Source of the DNA: Deltaproteobacteria bacterium
GTDB taxonomy: Bacteria > Desulfobacterota > Syntrophia > Syntrophales > Smithellaceae
NCBI GenBank assembly: GCA_019136325.1
Contig: JAGVUJ010000191.1
Span: 1 to 9,300 of the forward strand
DNA length: 9,300 bases
Reading direction: 5' to 3'
Shown here: piece by piece, positions 1 to 7,154 of the stretch
Layout: each line of letters opens with the position of its first letter
Position numbering within the stretch: position 1 is the stretch's first letter
The notes under the pieces: generated by a model
Databases searched by the model: none
Seen by the model: only the letters and a program-made list of their open reading frames with translations
What the model was told of the DNA's origin: nothing
Translations under genes and position numbers: made by a program

Positions 1-1
1 A

Positions 2-1300
2 ACGCTTGATGAATATGTCTATACACCTGATGATTGCGTGATGGAAGGCGAGGTTCAATTCGGGAAAATTTATCAAGAAACGGATTTCAACAAGATCATC
101 GAAATCAAGGAGCGCGAAGTGCACCGGGTCAAGCTCTTCATGGATCTGATCGACCAGCGGGAAAAGACGCTGGTTTTCTGCGCCACACAGGATCACGCCC
201 TGGCGGTGCGCGATCTCATTAACCAGATGAAAACAACCACCGAACCAAATTATTGCCAGCGGGTTACGGCCAATGACGGCGAATTGGGCGAGCAACACCT
301 GCGGGGCTTCCAGGATAACGAGAAAACCATCCCCACCATACTGACAACGTCGCAAAAGCTCTCCACCGGCGTTGATGCCCGTAACATCCGCAATATTGTC
401 TTGATGCGTCCAATCAATTCCATAATCGAGTTTAAACAAATCATCGGACGCGGCACACGCCTTTATGATGGCAAAGACTATTTTACGATCTATGACTTTG
501 TAAAAGCGCATCATCATTTTAGCGATCCGGAGTGGGATGGCGAACCAATTGAACCTGAAGAGCCTAAAAAGTGTCCAATTTGCGGTTGTCGTCCATGCAA
601 GTGCGAAAAGCAGCCGCCGCAACCTTGTCCTGTCTGTGGTCAAAAGCCTTGTATTTGCGAAAAGCCACCTTGTCCGGTGTGTGGCCAGCTTCCTTGCGTC
701 TGCAAGAAGAAAGCAAAGGTTAAGCTTGCCGATGGCAAAGAGCGCAATATTCAGCACATGATGTGCACTACCTTCTGGCATACAGACGGCACGCCAATGT
801 CGGCGCAGCAGTTCATGGAAATGTTATTCGGCAAGCTGCCGGAATTTTTTAAGAATGAAGATGAGCTCCGCGCTCTCTGGAGCATTCCCGATACACGCAA
901 AAAACTATTACAGGGACTTTCCGATAAAGGCTTCGGCCATGAGCAATTGGCCGAAATGCAAAAAATCATTAATGCTGAAAAAAGCGATATTTTTGATGTA
1001 CTGGCCTTTGTCGCCTATGCGCTGCCGCCGCTTACTCGGGAAGAACGGGCTAACAAGGCCAAGGTCATTATCAGCACGCACTTCAATACTAAACAGCAGG
1101 TCTTTCTCGATTTCGTATTGTCTCATTATGTCAGTGTTGGCGTGGAGGAACTTGATCAGGAAAAGCTCGCGCTATTTTTACGGTTAAAATATCACGATTC
1201 TATATCAGACGCCTTGGCCGACCTTGGCAAACCGGAAGAAATCGGCCATGTCTTTGTGGGATTTCAGAAATATCTTTATCAGCAACAGGCCGTCGCATAA
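2..1300 (+). CDS. hsdR: Type I restriction endonuclease subunit R, C-terminal part (5' end outside window)
   Basis: This is the motor/nuclease subunit of a type I restriction-modification complex, which translocates DNA and cleaves unmodified DNA. The reading frame is open from base 2 with no convincing start, so the gene begins before the window; the in-frame GTG/ATG at 38/41 are internal. Visible landmarks are a helicase motif IV-like stretch (LVFCATQDHA), motif V (STGVDARNI) and motif VI (QIIGRGTRL), all from SF2 helicase domain 2, then YDFVKAHHHFSDPEWDGEP, typical of HsdR. Three Cys-rich units follow (bases 572-703), and then a helical C-terminal domain of the EcoEI R type. The nuclease domain and helicase motifs I-III would lie upstream. 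The cognate hsdM and hsdS are not in the window. The stop is followed by a 50-bp gap to the next gene. Family assignment is secure; whether the full gene is intact cannot be judged. Confidence 0.93.
   Translation, partial: TLDEYVYTPDDCVMEGEVQFGKIYQETDFNKIIEIKEREVHRVKLFMDLIDQREKTLVFCATQDHALAVRDLINQMKTTTEPNYCQRVTANDGELGEQHLRGFQDNEKTIPTILTTSQKLSTGVDARNIRNIVLMRPINSIIEFKQIIGRGTRLYDGKDYFTIYDFVKAHHHFSDPEWDGEPIEPEEPKKCPICGCRPCKCEKQPPQPCPVCGQKPCICEKPPCPVCGQLPCVCKKKAKVKLADGKERNIQHMMCTTFWHTDGTPMSAQQFMEMLFGKLPEFFKNEDELRALWSIPDTRKKLLQGLSDKGFGHEQLAEMQKIINAEKSDIFDVLAFVAYALPPLTREERANKAKVIISTHFNTKQQVFLDFVLSHYVSVGVEELDQEKLALFLRLKYHDSISDALADLGKPEEIGHVFVGFQKYLYQQQAVA
572..703 (+). repeat. Triple Cys-rich repeat inside hsdR (CPxCGxxPCxC x3)
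   Basis: Three in-frame units occupy 572-604, 626-658 and 671-703. They read CPICGCRPCKC, CPVCGQKPCIC and CPVCGQLPCVC and are separated by short Lys/Glu/Pro linkers. Each unit has a CxxC pair followed by CxC, which suits metal (probably zinc) binding. They sit just after the helicase core and before the C-terminal domain. Similar Cys-rich inserts are, from memory, found in some HsdR proteins; the role is unknown. The repetition is at protein level and in phase, so the units probably arose by in-frame duplication. Confidence 0.8.
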
Positions 1301-1350
1301 AGATATAAATAGGTAATTTATCAGAGCACCTACCTATAAAGTTTACGGAA

Positions 1351-2988
1351 ATGGAAAAAAATCAATTAGAAGCACTATATATAAAATATTTCAATGCCGT
1401 AGAAACGGTTAAGAAGCAGAATAACCTTACCAAAGAAGAAAAACTCAAGCAGCTTCTGACACCCATAGTAGATCTTCATAATTTCACTTCAGACTCGAAT
1501 AGGGAACACAAATTTGCTCGCGAGGATCATATTAATCTCAATGAAGAGCTTGATTTGTCTGCCCTTGAAAGTAAGTCTGAAGAATGGGATATATTGCCCA
1601 ACTGGAAGTTAGGGCAATTAGGTATTCTTGAGACTAGTGACGATATAATCAACGTCGATTACTCTAAATTCTTACCTCAAAGAAAATCTGTCGCCATATC
1701 GTCAGCAACTTCTAAAGTTCGTACATCTTTGCATAAATTATACAAAGAATGGCTGCCACATCTTGACCAGAACAGAATACAAAGCAAAAAATTATTAGAT
1801 CAAGCCTTGGTCTGCTACACGATCAAAAGGGCACAAAACGGCGACGAACAAGCGAGCGATAAATTAATATCTCTGTATATAGGAAGAGCTGAAAGCAAAG
1901 AGACTTATGACAATGTACTGAAAATGTTAGTATCACGAGGGAAAGAAAATAATAAATTACAGCGAATCACTTGGCCAAATAAGCAAAAGGAAGAAGAACA
2001 AGTCAATTATCCAAAAGGCAAAGTGTGCAATTATGATGTGGACGACTTTCAACAAGAGGCAAAAATCTATCTGGAGTTCATCATAAGGGGCTTCAGTCCG
2101 AAAAGCATATTGGATTCAATGACCAGGGAACCGGAATCGGAATTTCTTCGTCTTCCTGAAGGAACTGTCGATGTGTTTCTCAATTATTTTGGTGAGTACA
2201 TTCCTAGACTTGTTGAAAAATATGTTAAATATTTAGATGACGTGCAGGCAGCATTAAATGACAAAACCAATCCATTGAATTTCATTAAATTGACGGAATC
2301 AGCGGCTGATTTACTTGAATGTTTTAATATGAAGGAAGATGCATCGCCGATAAATAAGATGGGTGCTTTTCTGAAAGACAATGCTCATCTTATACAAATC
2401 GGTCAAGTTATGGAAATATGGTTATTAATACTTCCGGTTATCATGAAAATTCCAGACGCAGTTGCACCTTATTTTGACACCTTGTTTGATCCGTATACTC
2501 CAATAAGCACAGAAACGCTTATAAAGGCAAGTGGTCATAAATGGGATTCTCGTATTCTCAGTTATTCTAATAGGCCAGAAAAGATGGGGCCGCGAAAAAA
2601 CCTCACCACATGGCTCTTCGGCGGACATGGAAGTTATAATCTGGGTAAGTTGCATCAGATGTTAGCCGATTATTATTCTCGTAATAATGATGTAGATACC
2701 GTTCCATTGAATCCTCCAGACTCTGCTACATCAAACGCTGAAGAAGCAGAACCAATGTGTAACATTCACGAAGCCTGTGAAGACATCAATCAAAAGTTCT
2801 CCACCTCCCTCGACCTGGAAGCGATTGTGAAAAAAGCTAATGTTACGAAAGAAGAATATGAACTCCTTCTGGATCAGTATCGGGGTTTAACCTTTAATGA
2901 GCTTTCAGAAAAATATAACCTAACCAGAGATCAAGTACGCTACAAACTCGAAACCCTCCTAAATAAACTCCAAAAAACAATTACTTAG
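1351..2988 (+). CDS. Uncharacterised 545-aa protein with sigma-70 region 4-like C-terminus
   Basis: I do not recognise this as a named family. The C-terminal ~48 residues (498-545) have a helix-turn-helix arrangement (LTFNELSEKYNLTRDQVRYKLETLL) like sigma-70 region 4 or related transcription-factor HTHs. Upstream are two stretches that weakly recall sigma region 2. Residues about 151-180 contain AQNGDEQASDKLISLYIGRA, like the A-GD-A-L-Y pattern of region 2.1. Residues 231-250 read DDFQQEAKIYLEFIIRGFSP, like the ED-QEG-GL-A--F-P pattern of region 2.2. A typical -10-melting region 2.3 is not evident, and a ~230-residue helical segment separates the two parts. No signal peptide is visible; the short hydrophobic run IWLLILPVIM (~354-363) is not a convincing membrane anchor. 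The ATG has only a poorly placed GGAA upstream. The coding sequence is visibly AT-richer than its neighbours, suggesting a separate origin. It follows hsdR by 50 bp, so cotranscription is possible but unproven. Confidence 0.75.
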   Translation: MEKNQLEALYIKYFNAVETVKKQNNLTKEEKLKQLLTPIVDLHNFTSDSNREHKFAREDHINLNEELDLSALESKSEEWDILPNWKLGQLGILETSDDIINVDYSKFLPQRKSVAISSATSKVRTSLHKLYKEWLPHLDQNRIQSKKLLDQALVCYTIKRAQNGDEQASDKLISLYIGRAESKETYDNVLKMLVSRGKENNKLQRITWPNKQKEEEQVNYPKGKVCNYDVDDFQQEAKIYLEFIIRGFSPKSILDSMTREPESEFLRLPEGTVDVFLNYFGEYIPRLVEKYVKYLDDVQAALNDKTNPLNFIKLTESAADLLECFNMKEDASPINKMGAFLKDNAHLIQIGQVMEIWLLILPVIMKIPDAVAPYFDTLFDPYTPISTETLIKASGHKWDSRILSYSNRPEKMGPRKNLTTWLFGGHGSYNLGKLHQMLADYYSRNNDVDTVPLNPPDSATSNAEEAEPMCNIHEACEDINQKFSTSLDLEAIVKKANVTKEEYELLLDQYRGLTFNELSEKYNLTRDQVRYKLETLLNKLQKTIT

Positions 2989-3083
2989 ATGAAATATACG
3001 ATTTCTTCAAAATAAATTCCCACTTTTTCCTCCGCAAAACCATTTCATTATGTAGGGCACGGAAATTGGAAACGGAGGCATAA

Positions 3084-3371
3084 ATGAAAAAGGACAACGA
3101 GATCAATCTGCTCGATATTCACATATCAGCTTTTTTATCACTCCACGGGGTACCCCCAAAACTCGAACAGCAAAATAATAGGATCGTCTTCACCTTCCCC
3201 GCCACTGAATTAGTTTACCGATTAATGAATCGGTTCAACCGGGACGAAGACGTACCTGTCGCATCGTTTTGCACTACTTTAAAGACCCTGAGAGGCCAAA
3301 TGCTGACCGCCAGGTCAAGCATCGACGAAAATGGAAATGGAGAGCGGAATGGAAAGAGAACAAAATACTAA
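3084..3371 (+). CDS. DUF5659-type small protein
   Basis: A 95-residue protein with a strong Shine-Dalgarno (GGAGG, 3074-3078) five bases before the ATG. The pattern of a short N-terminal strand/helix (LDIHISAFLSLHGVPPKLE), a beta-hairpin core (RIVFTFPAT) and a C-terminal helix ending in LKTLRGQM matches the DUF5659 family. From memory this is a small domain of unknown function often encoded just before primase genes in mobile elements. Here its 3' end overlaps the PrimPol-helicase start by about 23 bases in another frame, indicating translational coupling. It opens the replication operon. A role as a DNA-binding or primase-accessory protein is only a guess from position. Confidence 0.8.
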   Translation: MKKDNEINLLDIHISAFLSLHGVPPKLEQQNNRIVFTFPATELVYRLMNRFNRDEDVPVASFCTTLKTLRGQMLTARSSIDENGNGERNGKRTKY

Positions 3372-4989
3372 TTTTCCCCTGACTGCGGCGCTTCATTATT
3401 GTGAAAAAGGGCTTTCGGTGATTCCAATTAGAGCGGATAAAAAGCCTTTTATTCAGTGGGCGGATTTTCAAAAACGCCGGTCCACGGCTGAAGAAATCCG
3501 CATCTGGTGGTCACAATGGCCGAAAGCTAATGTGGGGATCGTGACCGGTGATATATCCGGGATTTTTGTTGTCGATTGCGACAACGAGGACGCTTACCAG
3601 ATAATTCAAGAACTCTTACCGGATAATTTTGTCAGTTGCATTGTGCGGTCGCCACGCGGCTATCATATATATTTTCTTTATCCTGCAAACCAGACCATCG
3701 GCAACGCCACGGGGATCATGCCGGGTGTCGATATTCGGGGCGAAGGCGGCTACATTATCGCACCACCTAGTGTCAATGCTGAAGGAAAAGCATATTCATG
3801 GATGCAGGGCCTAAGCATTGATGAAGTTGCGCCGGCGGCTGCGCCTGACGCTATATATAATATAATAAATAATAGCATTATGTATAGAGGTGCTTTCGAT
3901 AAGTCACAAAAAGATAATCACACGAAGTCACAATTAGTCACAGGTAGTCACATCTTTGACGAGGGGCAAAGGGATGAGAATCTATTTCATATCGCCCTAT
4001 GCCTTGCCAATACTGGCAATTCAGAGGATTACATCCGTCAAACCATTGCCACCATTATGTTTTCGTGGGGTGAACACGACGAAACATGGATCAATGCTAA
4101 GGTTCAGAGCGCCTTAAAGAGAATTGCGAAAAAAGAACGAAATATTTCTGAAGAGGTTCGTCGGTTTCTCGAAGTCACAGACGGTCACTTCCAAGTCACA
4201 GATTGTCACGCGGAGTCACAAATAGTCACAAAGGAAGATAAACACGCCGTCATTGTCGAGCTGCAACGGCTATGCAAGGCTGGAATCATTGAAAGATATG
4301 GCGACCGCCGGGGATGTTATCGCAAGATTGAAAACAACGCGGAGGTTGTCGATTTCCTGCACGCGCCCACGGATGACTTCCCACTTGCCCTGCCTTTGGG
4401 CGTTTCTGATTACTGCAAACTCTATCCGGGGAATATTGTCATTGTCGCCGGGAGCAAATCCGCCGGAAAGACCGCTTTCCTGCTCAATACCGTCAAAGAG
4501 AATATGCACCGGCACGAGGTTATTTATCTCAATTCTGAGATGGGTGACTCGGAGTTTCGGAAACGGCTGGAGCTTTTCGATGAGCCGCTGTCTGGCTGGA
4601 AATTCAAAGCCTACCATCGGTCATCCGGGTTTTCCGATTTAATCACACCGGAAAGAAAAATCTTCATTGTCGATTTTCTGGAGGTTACGACGGACTTCTG
4701 GAAAGTGGCGCAATACATTCAGGAAATTCACAAGAAGCTAAAAGAAGGCATTTGCATAATCGCCTTGCAGAAATCAGAAGGGAAAGACAATGGCCGGGGC
4801 GGTGACTTCAGCAAGGAAAAGGCGCGGCTGTATCTGGCCCTTGATTACCTGTCAGAAAAGAAGGTCAATCAGGTGAAGATCGTTGACGCGAAGGCATGGC
4901 GAACAGAGATAAACCCGCGTGGCATGTATCGCCACTATAAGCTGGCCAATGGATCGAAGTTTTTACCGGCGGGGAATTGGGAGGATTGA
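3349..4989 (+). CDS. Bifunctional PrimPol / RecA-fold replicative helicase
   Basis: A 546-residue replication protein that should prime and unwind the element's DNA. The N-terminal ~170 residues are a Prim-Pol domain: ALHYCEKGLSVIPI at the start, metal-binding D76-C-D78 (FVVDCD), then SPRGYHIYF and VDIRGEGGYIIAPPS. A middle helical segment (HIFDEGQRDENLFHIALCLAN...) resembles primase C-terminal domains. A short winged-helix-like region follows (LQRLCKAGIIERYGDRRGCYRKI). The C-terminal ~200 residues form a RecA/DnaB/RepA-like ATPase with Walker A GSKSAGKT (368-375, Lys374) and Walker B-like IFIVDFLEV (Asp442). ATG 3349 is preferred over 3331 or 3337 because GGAG (3339-3342) lies six bases upstream; starting at 3331 would add six residues. 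It overlaps the preceding gene and ends five bases before the next ATG, so it is mid-operon. The two inter-domain linkers carry the GTCAC iteron-like DNA repeats listed separately. Confidence 0.9.
   Translation: MEREQNTNFPLTAALHYCEKGLSVIPIRADKKPFIQWADFQKRRSTAEEIRIWWSQWPKANVGIVTGDISGIFVVDCDNEDAYQIIQELLPDNFVSCIVRSPRGYHIYFLYPANQTIGNATGIMPGVDIRGEGGYIIAPPSVNAEGKAYSWMQGLSIDEVAPAAAPDAIYNIINNSIMYRGAFDKSQKDNHTKSQLVTGSHIFDEGQRDENLFHIALCLANTGNSEDYIRQTIATIMFSWGEHDETWINAKVQSALKRIAKKERNISEEVRRFLEVTDGHFQVTDCHAESQIVTKEDKHAVIVELQRLCKAGIIERYGDRRGCYRKIENNAEVVDFLHAPTDDFPLALPLGVSDYCKLYPGNIVIVAGSKSAGKTAFLLNTVKENMHRHEVIYLNSEMGDSEFRKRLELFDEPLSGWKFKAYHRSSGFSDLITPERKIFIVDFLEVTTDFWKVAQYIQEIHKKLKEGICIIALQKSEGKDNGRGGDFSKEKARLYLALDYLSEKKVNQVKIVDAKAWRTEINPRGMYRHYKLANGSKFLPAGNWED
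3851..3890. other. AT-rich tract, candidate DNA unwinding element
   Basis: The stretch from about 3851 to 3890 is almost pure A/T (runs of TATATATAATATAATAAATAA). It lies in an otherwise ordinary coding region and stops about 12 bases before the first GTCAC-core repeat. It encodes the linker just after the PrimPol domain (DAIYNIINNSIMYRG), where protein sequence is probably free to vary. Origins of replication typically place an AT-rich unwinding element next to iterons, so this is read as the melting site of an in-gene origin. That role is inference from composition and position. Confidence 0.5.
3902..3952 (+). repeat. Iteron-like cluster 1 (AGTCACA, 10-bp phased)
   Basis: AGTCACA occurs exactly at 3902, 3926, 3936 and 3946, with a one-mismatch copy AATCACA at 3916. 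The last four copies start exactly 10 bp apart, about one helical turn, so they would face the same side of DNA. Because 10 is not a multiple of 3, the copies fall in all three codon positions and the peptide does not repeat. The conservation is therefore at DNA level. Likely a binding array for a replication initiator, possibly the host gene's own product. Confidence 0.7.
4173..4230 (+). repeat. Iteron-like cluster 2 (GTCAC core, ~10-bp phased)
   Basis: Six copies with an invariant GTCAC core start at 4173 (AGTCACA), 4183 (GGTCACT), 4194 (AGTCACA), 4204 (TGTCACG), 4214 (AGTCACA) and 4224 (AGTCACA). Spacings are 10, 11, 10, 10 and 10 bp, using all three codon phases. The cluster lies about 220 bp after cluster 1 in the same gene, in the linker before the winged-helix-like region. 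The same motif, orientation and period as cluster 1 indicate a two-part array, as in a replication origin or a looping regulatory site. Confidence 0.7.
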
Positions 4990-4994
4990 AAAGT

Positions 4995-6407
4995 ATGACA
5001 GATGTCATTGCAGCTTTTGATATTTTCACCCAGGCCGTCATCGGCAAAAAACAGGACATATCCTATTTCCCATTGAACGATCTTCAGCAGGCTTCTGAAA
5101 ACGGCCTGCTGTATGACAAATTCTGTCCACATACCGATGCCGATGATGCGAAACTTTACTGGAGCATTAAGGCAAACGGTATTCTGGAGCCTCTCCACAT
5201 ATCGGCGGACGGTGTGATCCTCTCCGGGCACCGGCGATATGCGGCGGCTACATGTTTAGGACTGCCTGAAGTGCCCTGTCTTGTCGCCGATGACATTCTA
5301 TGGGGCGAACTTAGCGCCGATGACCGTCTTGGTGTGCTGGCCCTTTTCAACAAGCAAAGAAGCAAATCACAGGCGGAGCTACTCCGGGAGGCAATGCTGG
5401 AGGTCAAACCCGAAGAGGCCTATCAGAGCCTTCTGCAAGACCGGATCGAGCGGCGTAGGATCGACATTGAGGAAAACGTAGAACTGGGTCAGTGCAAGCA
5501 GCGGGCGCGGATTATGACACGCGCTTTTCTCCAGGCGGCGCAGCGGGCCATAGAATTAGAAAAAGAATACTGGCCGTTGACGGTTCGGCGGGTCCACTAC
5601 CTGCTGCTGAATGATCCACCTTTGCGGCATGACAAAAAACCAGGATCGACATATCGAAATGATCTTGCCAGTTACAAGGCATTGACGAACCTTTTACTTC
5701 GGGCGCGGCTGGCCAGTGAGATTCCACAAGAAGCGATTGAGGATGAATTAAGGCCAATCCGCGTCATTAGAACATATCAGAACGCGGCAGACTTCATAAG
5801 GGATGAGGCACAGGATTTTCTCCGGGGTTATGCGCGTGACCTGTTGCGAGGTCAGAAAAATCATATCGAAATACTGGTGGAGAAAAACGCTATCAGAAAG
5901 CACGTTGAAGCAGTGGCCGATGATTACTGTATTCCTTGTACTACCGGGCGCGGATATAGCAGTTTAACGCCACGGCTTAAGATGGCGCAACGTTTCTTAC
6001 GATCCGGCAAGGATCAACTTATTCTTTTGATCCTGTCAGACTTTGACCCGGACGGTGAAGAGATAGCAGCGAGCTTTCCACGTTCACTCCGGGATGACTT
6101 CGGGTTATCGAATATCAAGAGCTTCAAGGTTGCACTATCCGGCGCGGACGTAAAAAAATACGACCTGCCGTCAGATATGGAAGCAAAAAGATCCTCTCCG
6201 AACTATCGAAAATTTGTTGAACGGCATGGAACCCATGTTGCTGAATTGGATGCTGCACCCGTTGAACTGTTACAAAACAAACTCAGAGACGCAATCGAAG
6301 GCTGTTTAGATATGGAACTTTTCCGGGCTGAGGTTGAAAAGGAAAAAGAAGATGCTTCATTCATAGCAGCACGAAAGATAATTATCTTGGATAACGTAAG
6401 GGAATGA
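4995..6407 (+). CDS. ParB-like N-terminal domain fused to topoisomerase VI-A/Spo11-like TOPRIM module
   Basis: A 470-residue protein. Residues ~45-105 form a ParB/Srx-type domain (SIKANGILEPLHISADGVIL, then SGHRRYAAA at 77-85), normally a CTP/nucleotide-binding or nuclease fold in DNA-handling proteins. The second half resembles the Topo VI A-subunit/Spo11 fold. A winged-helix-like segment has LTVRRVHY, with Tyr202 four residues after Arg198 as in the RxxxY catalytic motif. Further matches are RARLASEIPQEAIEDELRPI, a TOPRIM glutamate in EILVEKNA (Glu296), and DFDPDG (Asp349, Asp351). The Tyr-Glu-Asp spacing (94 and 53 residues) is close to that of archaeal Topo VI-A as I remember it. No GHKL-type B subunit is visible. 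ATG 4995 is chosen because GGGAGG (4979-4984) lies ten bases upstream; a TTG at 4977 in the same frame is less likely. The gene starts five bases after the PrimPol-helicase stop, so it belongs to the replication operon. DNA cleavage/topology activity is inferred. Confidence 0.8.
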   Translation: MTDVIAAFDIFTQAVIGKKQDISYFPLNDLQQASENGLLYDKFCPHTDADDAKLYWSIKANGILEPLHISADGVILSGHRRYAAATCLGLPEVPCLVADDILWGELSADDRLGVLALFNKQRSKSQAELLREAMLEVKPEEAYQSLLQDRIERRRIDIEENVELGQCKQRARIMTRAFLQAAQRAIELEKEYWPLTVRRVHYLLLNDPPLRHDKKPGSTYRNDLASYKALTNLLLRARLASEIPQEAIEDELRPIRVIRTYQNAADFIRDEAQDFLRGYARDLLRGQKNHIEILVEKNAIRKHVEAVADDYCIPCTTGRGYSSLTPRLKMAQRFLRSGKDQLILLILSDFDPDGEEIAASFPRSLRDDFGLSNIKSFKVALSGADVKKYDLPSDMEAKRSSPNYRKFVERHGTHVAELDAAPVELLQNKLRDAIEGCLDMELFRAEVEKEKEDASFIAARKIIILDNVRE

Positions 6408-6541
6408 CGGCAAAAATGCACCATCAGAAAAAGGCGTTCTTTTGCTGTAGGATGAGGCCTGGGAAGCGCAATTAGCAAAAGATGAATTGATTTACAATGG
6501 TTCAGACAGGGCAAAAGACAGAACAACATAGGAAAATGATT
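6408..6541. other. Short non-coding gap with an inverted repeat
   Basis: This 134-bp gap separates the replication operon from the next gene. It holds an 8-bp inverted repeat, CTTTTGCT (6439-6446) and AGCAAAAG (6474-6481), with a 27-base loop; it lacks a T-run and is not a convincing terminator. One frame from 6451 reads DEAWEAQLAKDELIYNGS before stopping and has no start codon. This could be the remnant of a decayed gene tail. No clear promoter was seen. Confidence 0.3.
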
Positions 6542-7147
6542 ATGAAAAAACAACTGCTTGTTAAAAACAGAACTGCCGATGAAACAGCTCTTGTTCGTAA
6601 ATACAATAGGCGGACGGAAAATGTCCCTGTTCTGTTCAAATACCATAGCAGAAAAAATGACGAGATCAGAATAACACCAGTTGATGACGACACCGAATTG
6701 GCAAAAGCAAAGATGCTCCAATCGTTTGGTACCACATCTGATGAATTACAAAATTACTTTATGCAACAGATTAGGTTAGTTTTCAGCGAATCAGCTTCCA
6801 GCACAGAAGGAGATAAATTAATCGCCTCATTTTGCAAAGGTATAACGATTCTGCATGAACTAAAGCCGCGAGATGTAATTGAAGTAATGTTGATAATTCA
6901 GATGATTGGCGTTCATAATTTGGCCATAGCAACATTATCCCGTGCTTTGCTTCCTAGTCAGGCCGCTGAAAGTGCGGAAGCTTATATCCAACAAACGACA
7001 AAGATGCTGAGGACTTTTGCGCAGCAGATGGATGCCCTTAAAAACTACCGAAGGACAGGTCAGCAGAAAGTTATTGTCGAGCACGTAAATGTTAATCAGG
7101 GTGGACAAGCTATTGTGGGGTCCATTACTCAGGGGGGAGAGGAGTAG
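6542..7147 (+). CDS. Uncharacterised island protein with C-terminal GGQAIVG motif
   Basis: About 201 residues, unnamed. The basic N-terminus (MKKQLLVKNRTADETALVRKY) is followed by a mainly helical middle (ELQNYFMQQIRLVF..., IEVMLIIQMIGVHNLAIATLSRA, then QTTKMLRTFAQQMDALKNYR). A conserved-looking tail, VEHVNVNQGGQAIVG (179-193), ends just before the stop. From memory, proteins with this QHV-V--GGQAIVG tail recur in prophages and genomic islands of Proteobacteria, usually next to an HGGxSTG protein, and have no known function. ATG 6542 is favoured because AGGA (6530-6533) lies eight bases upstream; starting at 6497 would add 15 residues but has no good ribosome binding site. It ends seven bases before the next gene, so the pair is probably co-expressed. 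No membrane segment or signal peptide is evident. Confidence 0.7.
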   Translation: MKKQLLVKNRTADETALVRKYNRRTENVPVLFKYHSRKNDEIRITPVDDDTELAKAKMLQSFGTTSDELQNYFMQQIRLVFSESASSTEGDKLIASFCKGITILHELKPRDVIEVMLIIQMIGVHNLAIATLSRALLPSQAAESAEAYIQQTTKMLRTFAQQMDALKNYRRTGQQKVIVEHVNVNQGGQAIVGSITQGGEE

Positions 7148-7154
7148 AAGCAAA

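Noticed and set aside
855..1187. 110-aa + frame inside hsdR
   Set aside because: It overlaps the conserved HsdR C-terminal domain in another phase and has no separate ribosome binding site or motif.
2989..3083. Promoter or terminator between the sigma-like gene and the DUF5659 gene
   Set aside because: A TATGTA at 3049-3054 has no acceptable -35, and no stem with a T-run was found; a promoter is expected here by position but not supported by sequence.
3902..4230. GTCAC repeats as a CRISPR array
   Set aside because: The unit is only 7 bp with about 3 bp between copies, inside an intact coding gene; there are no spacer-length intervals and no cas genes.
6203..6721. 172-aa minus-strand reading frame
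   Set aside because: It lies antisense to the conserved end of the ParB/TOPRIM gene and across the start of the next gene, with no recognisable domain and composition typical of a shadow frame.
7089..7154. Longer N-terminus for the HGGxSTG protein
   Set aside because: It would overlap the conserved tail of the preceding gene; the ATG at 7155 has a good GAGGAG and gives a family-like length.
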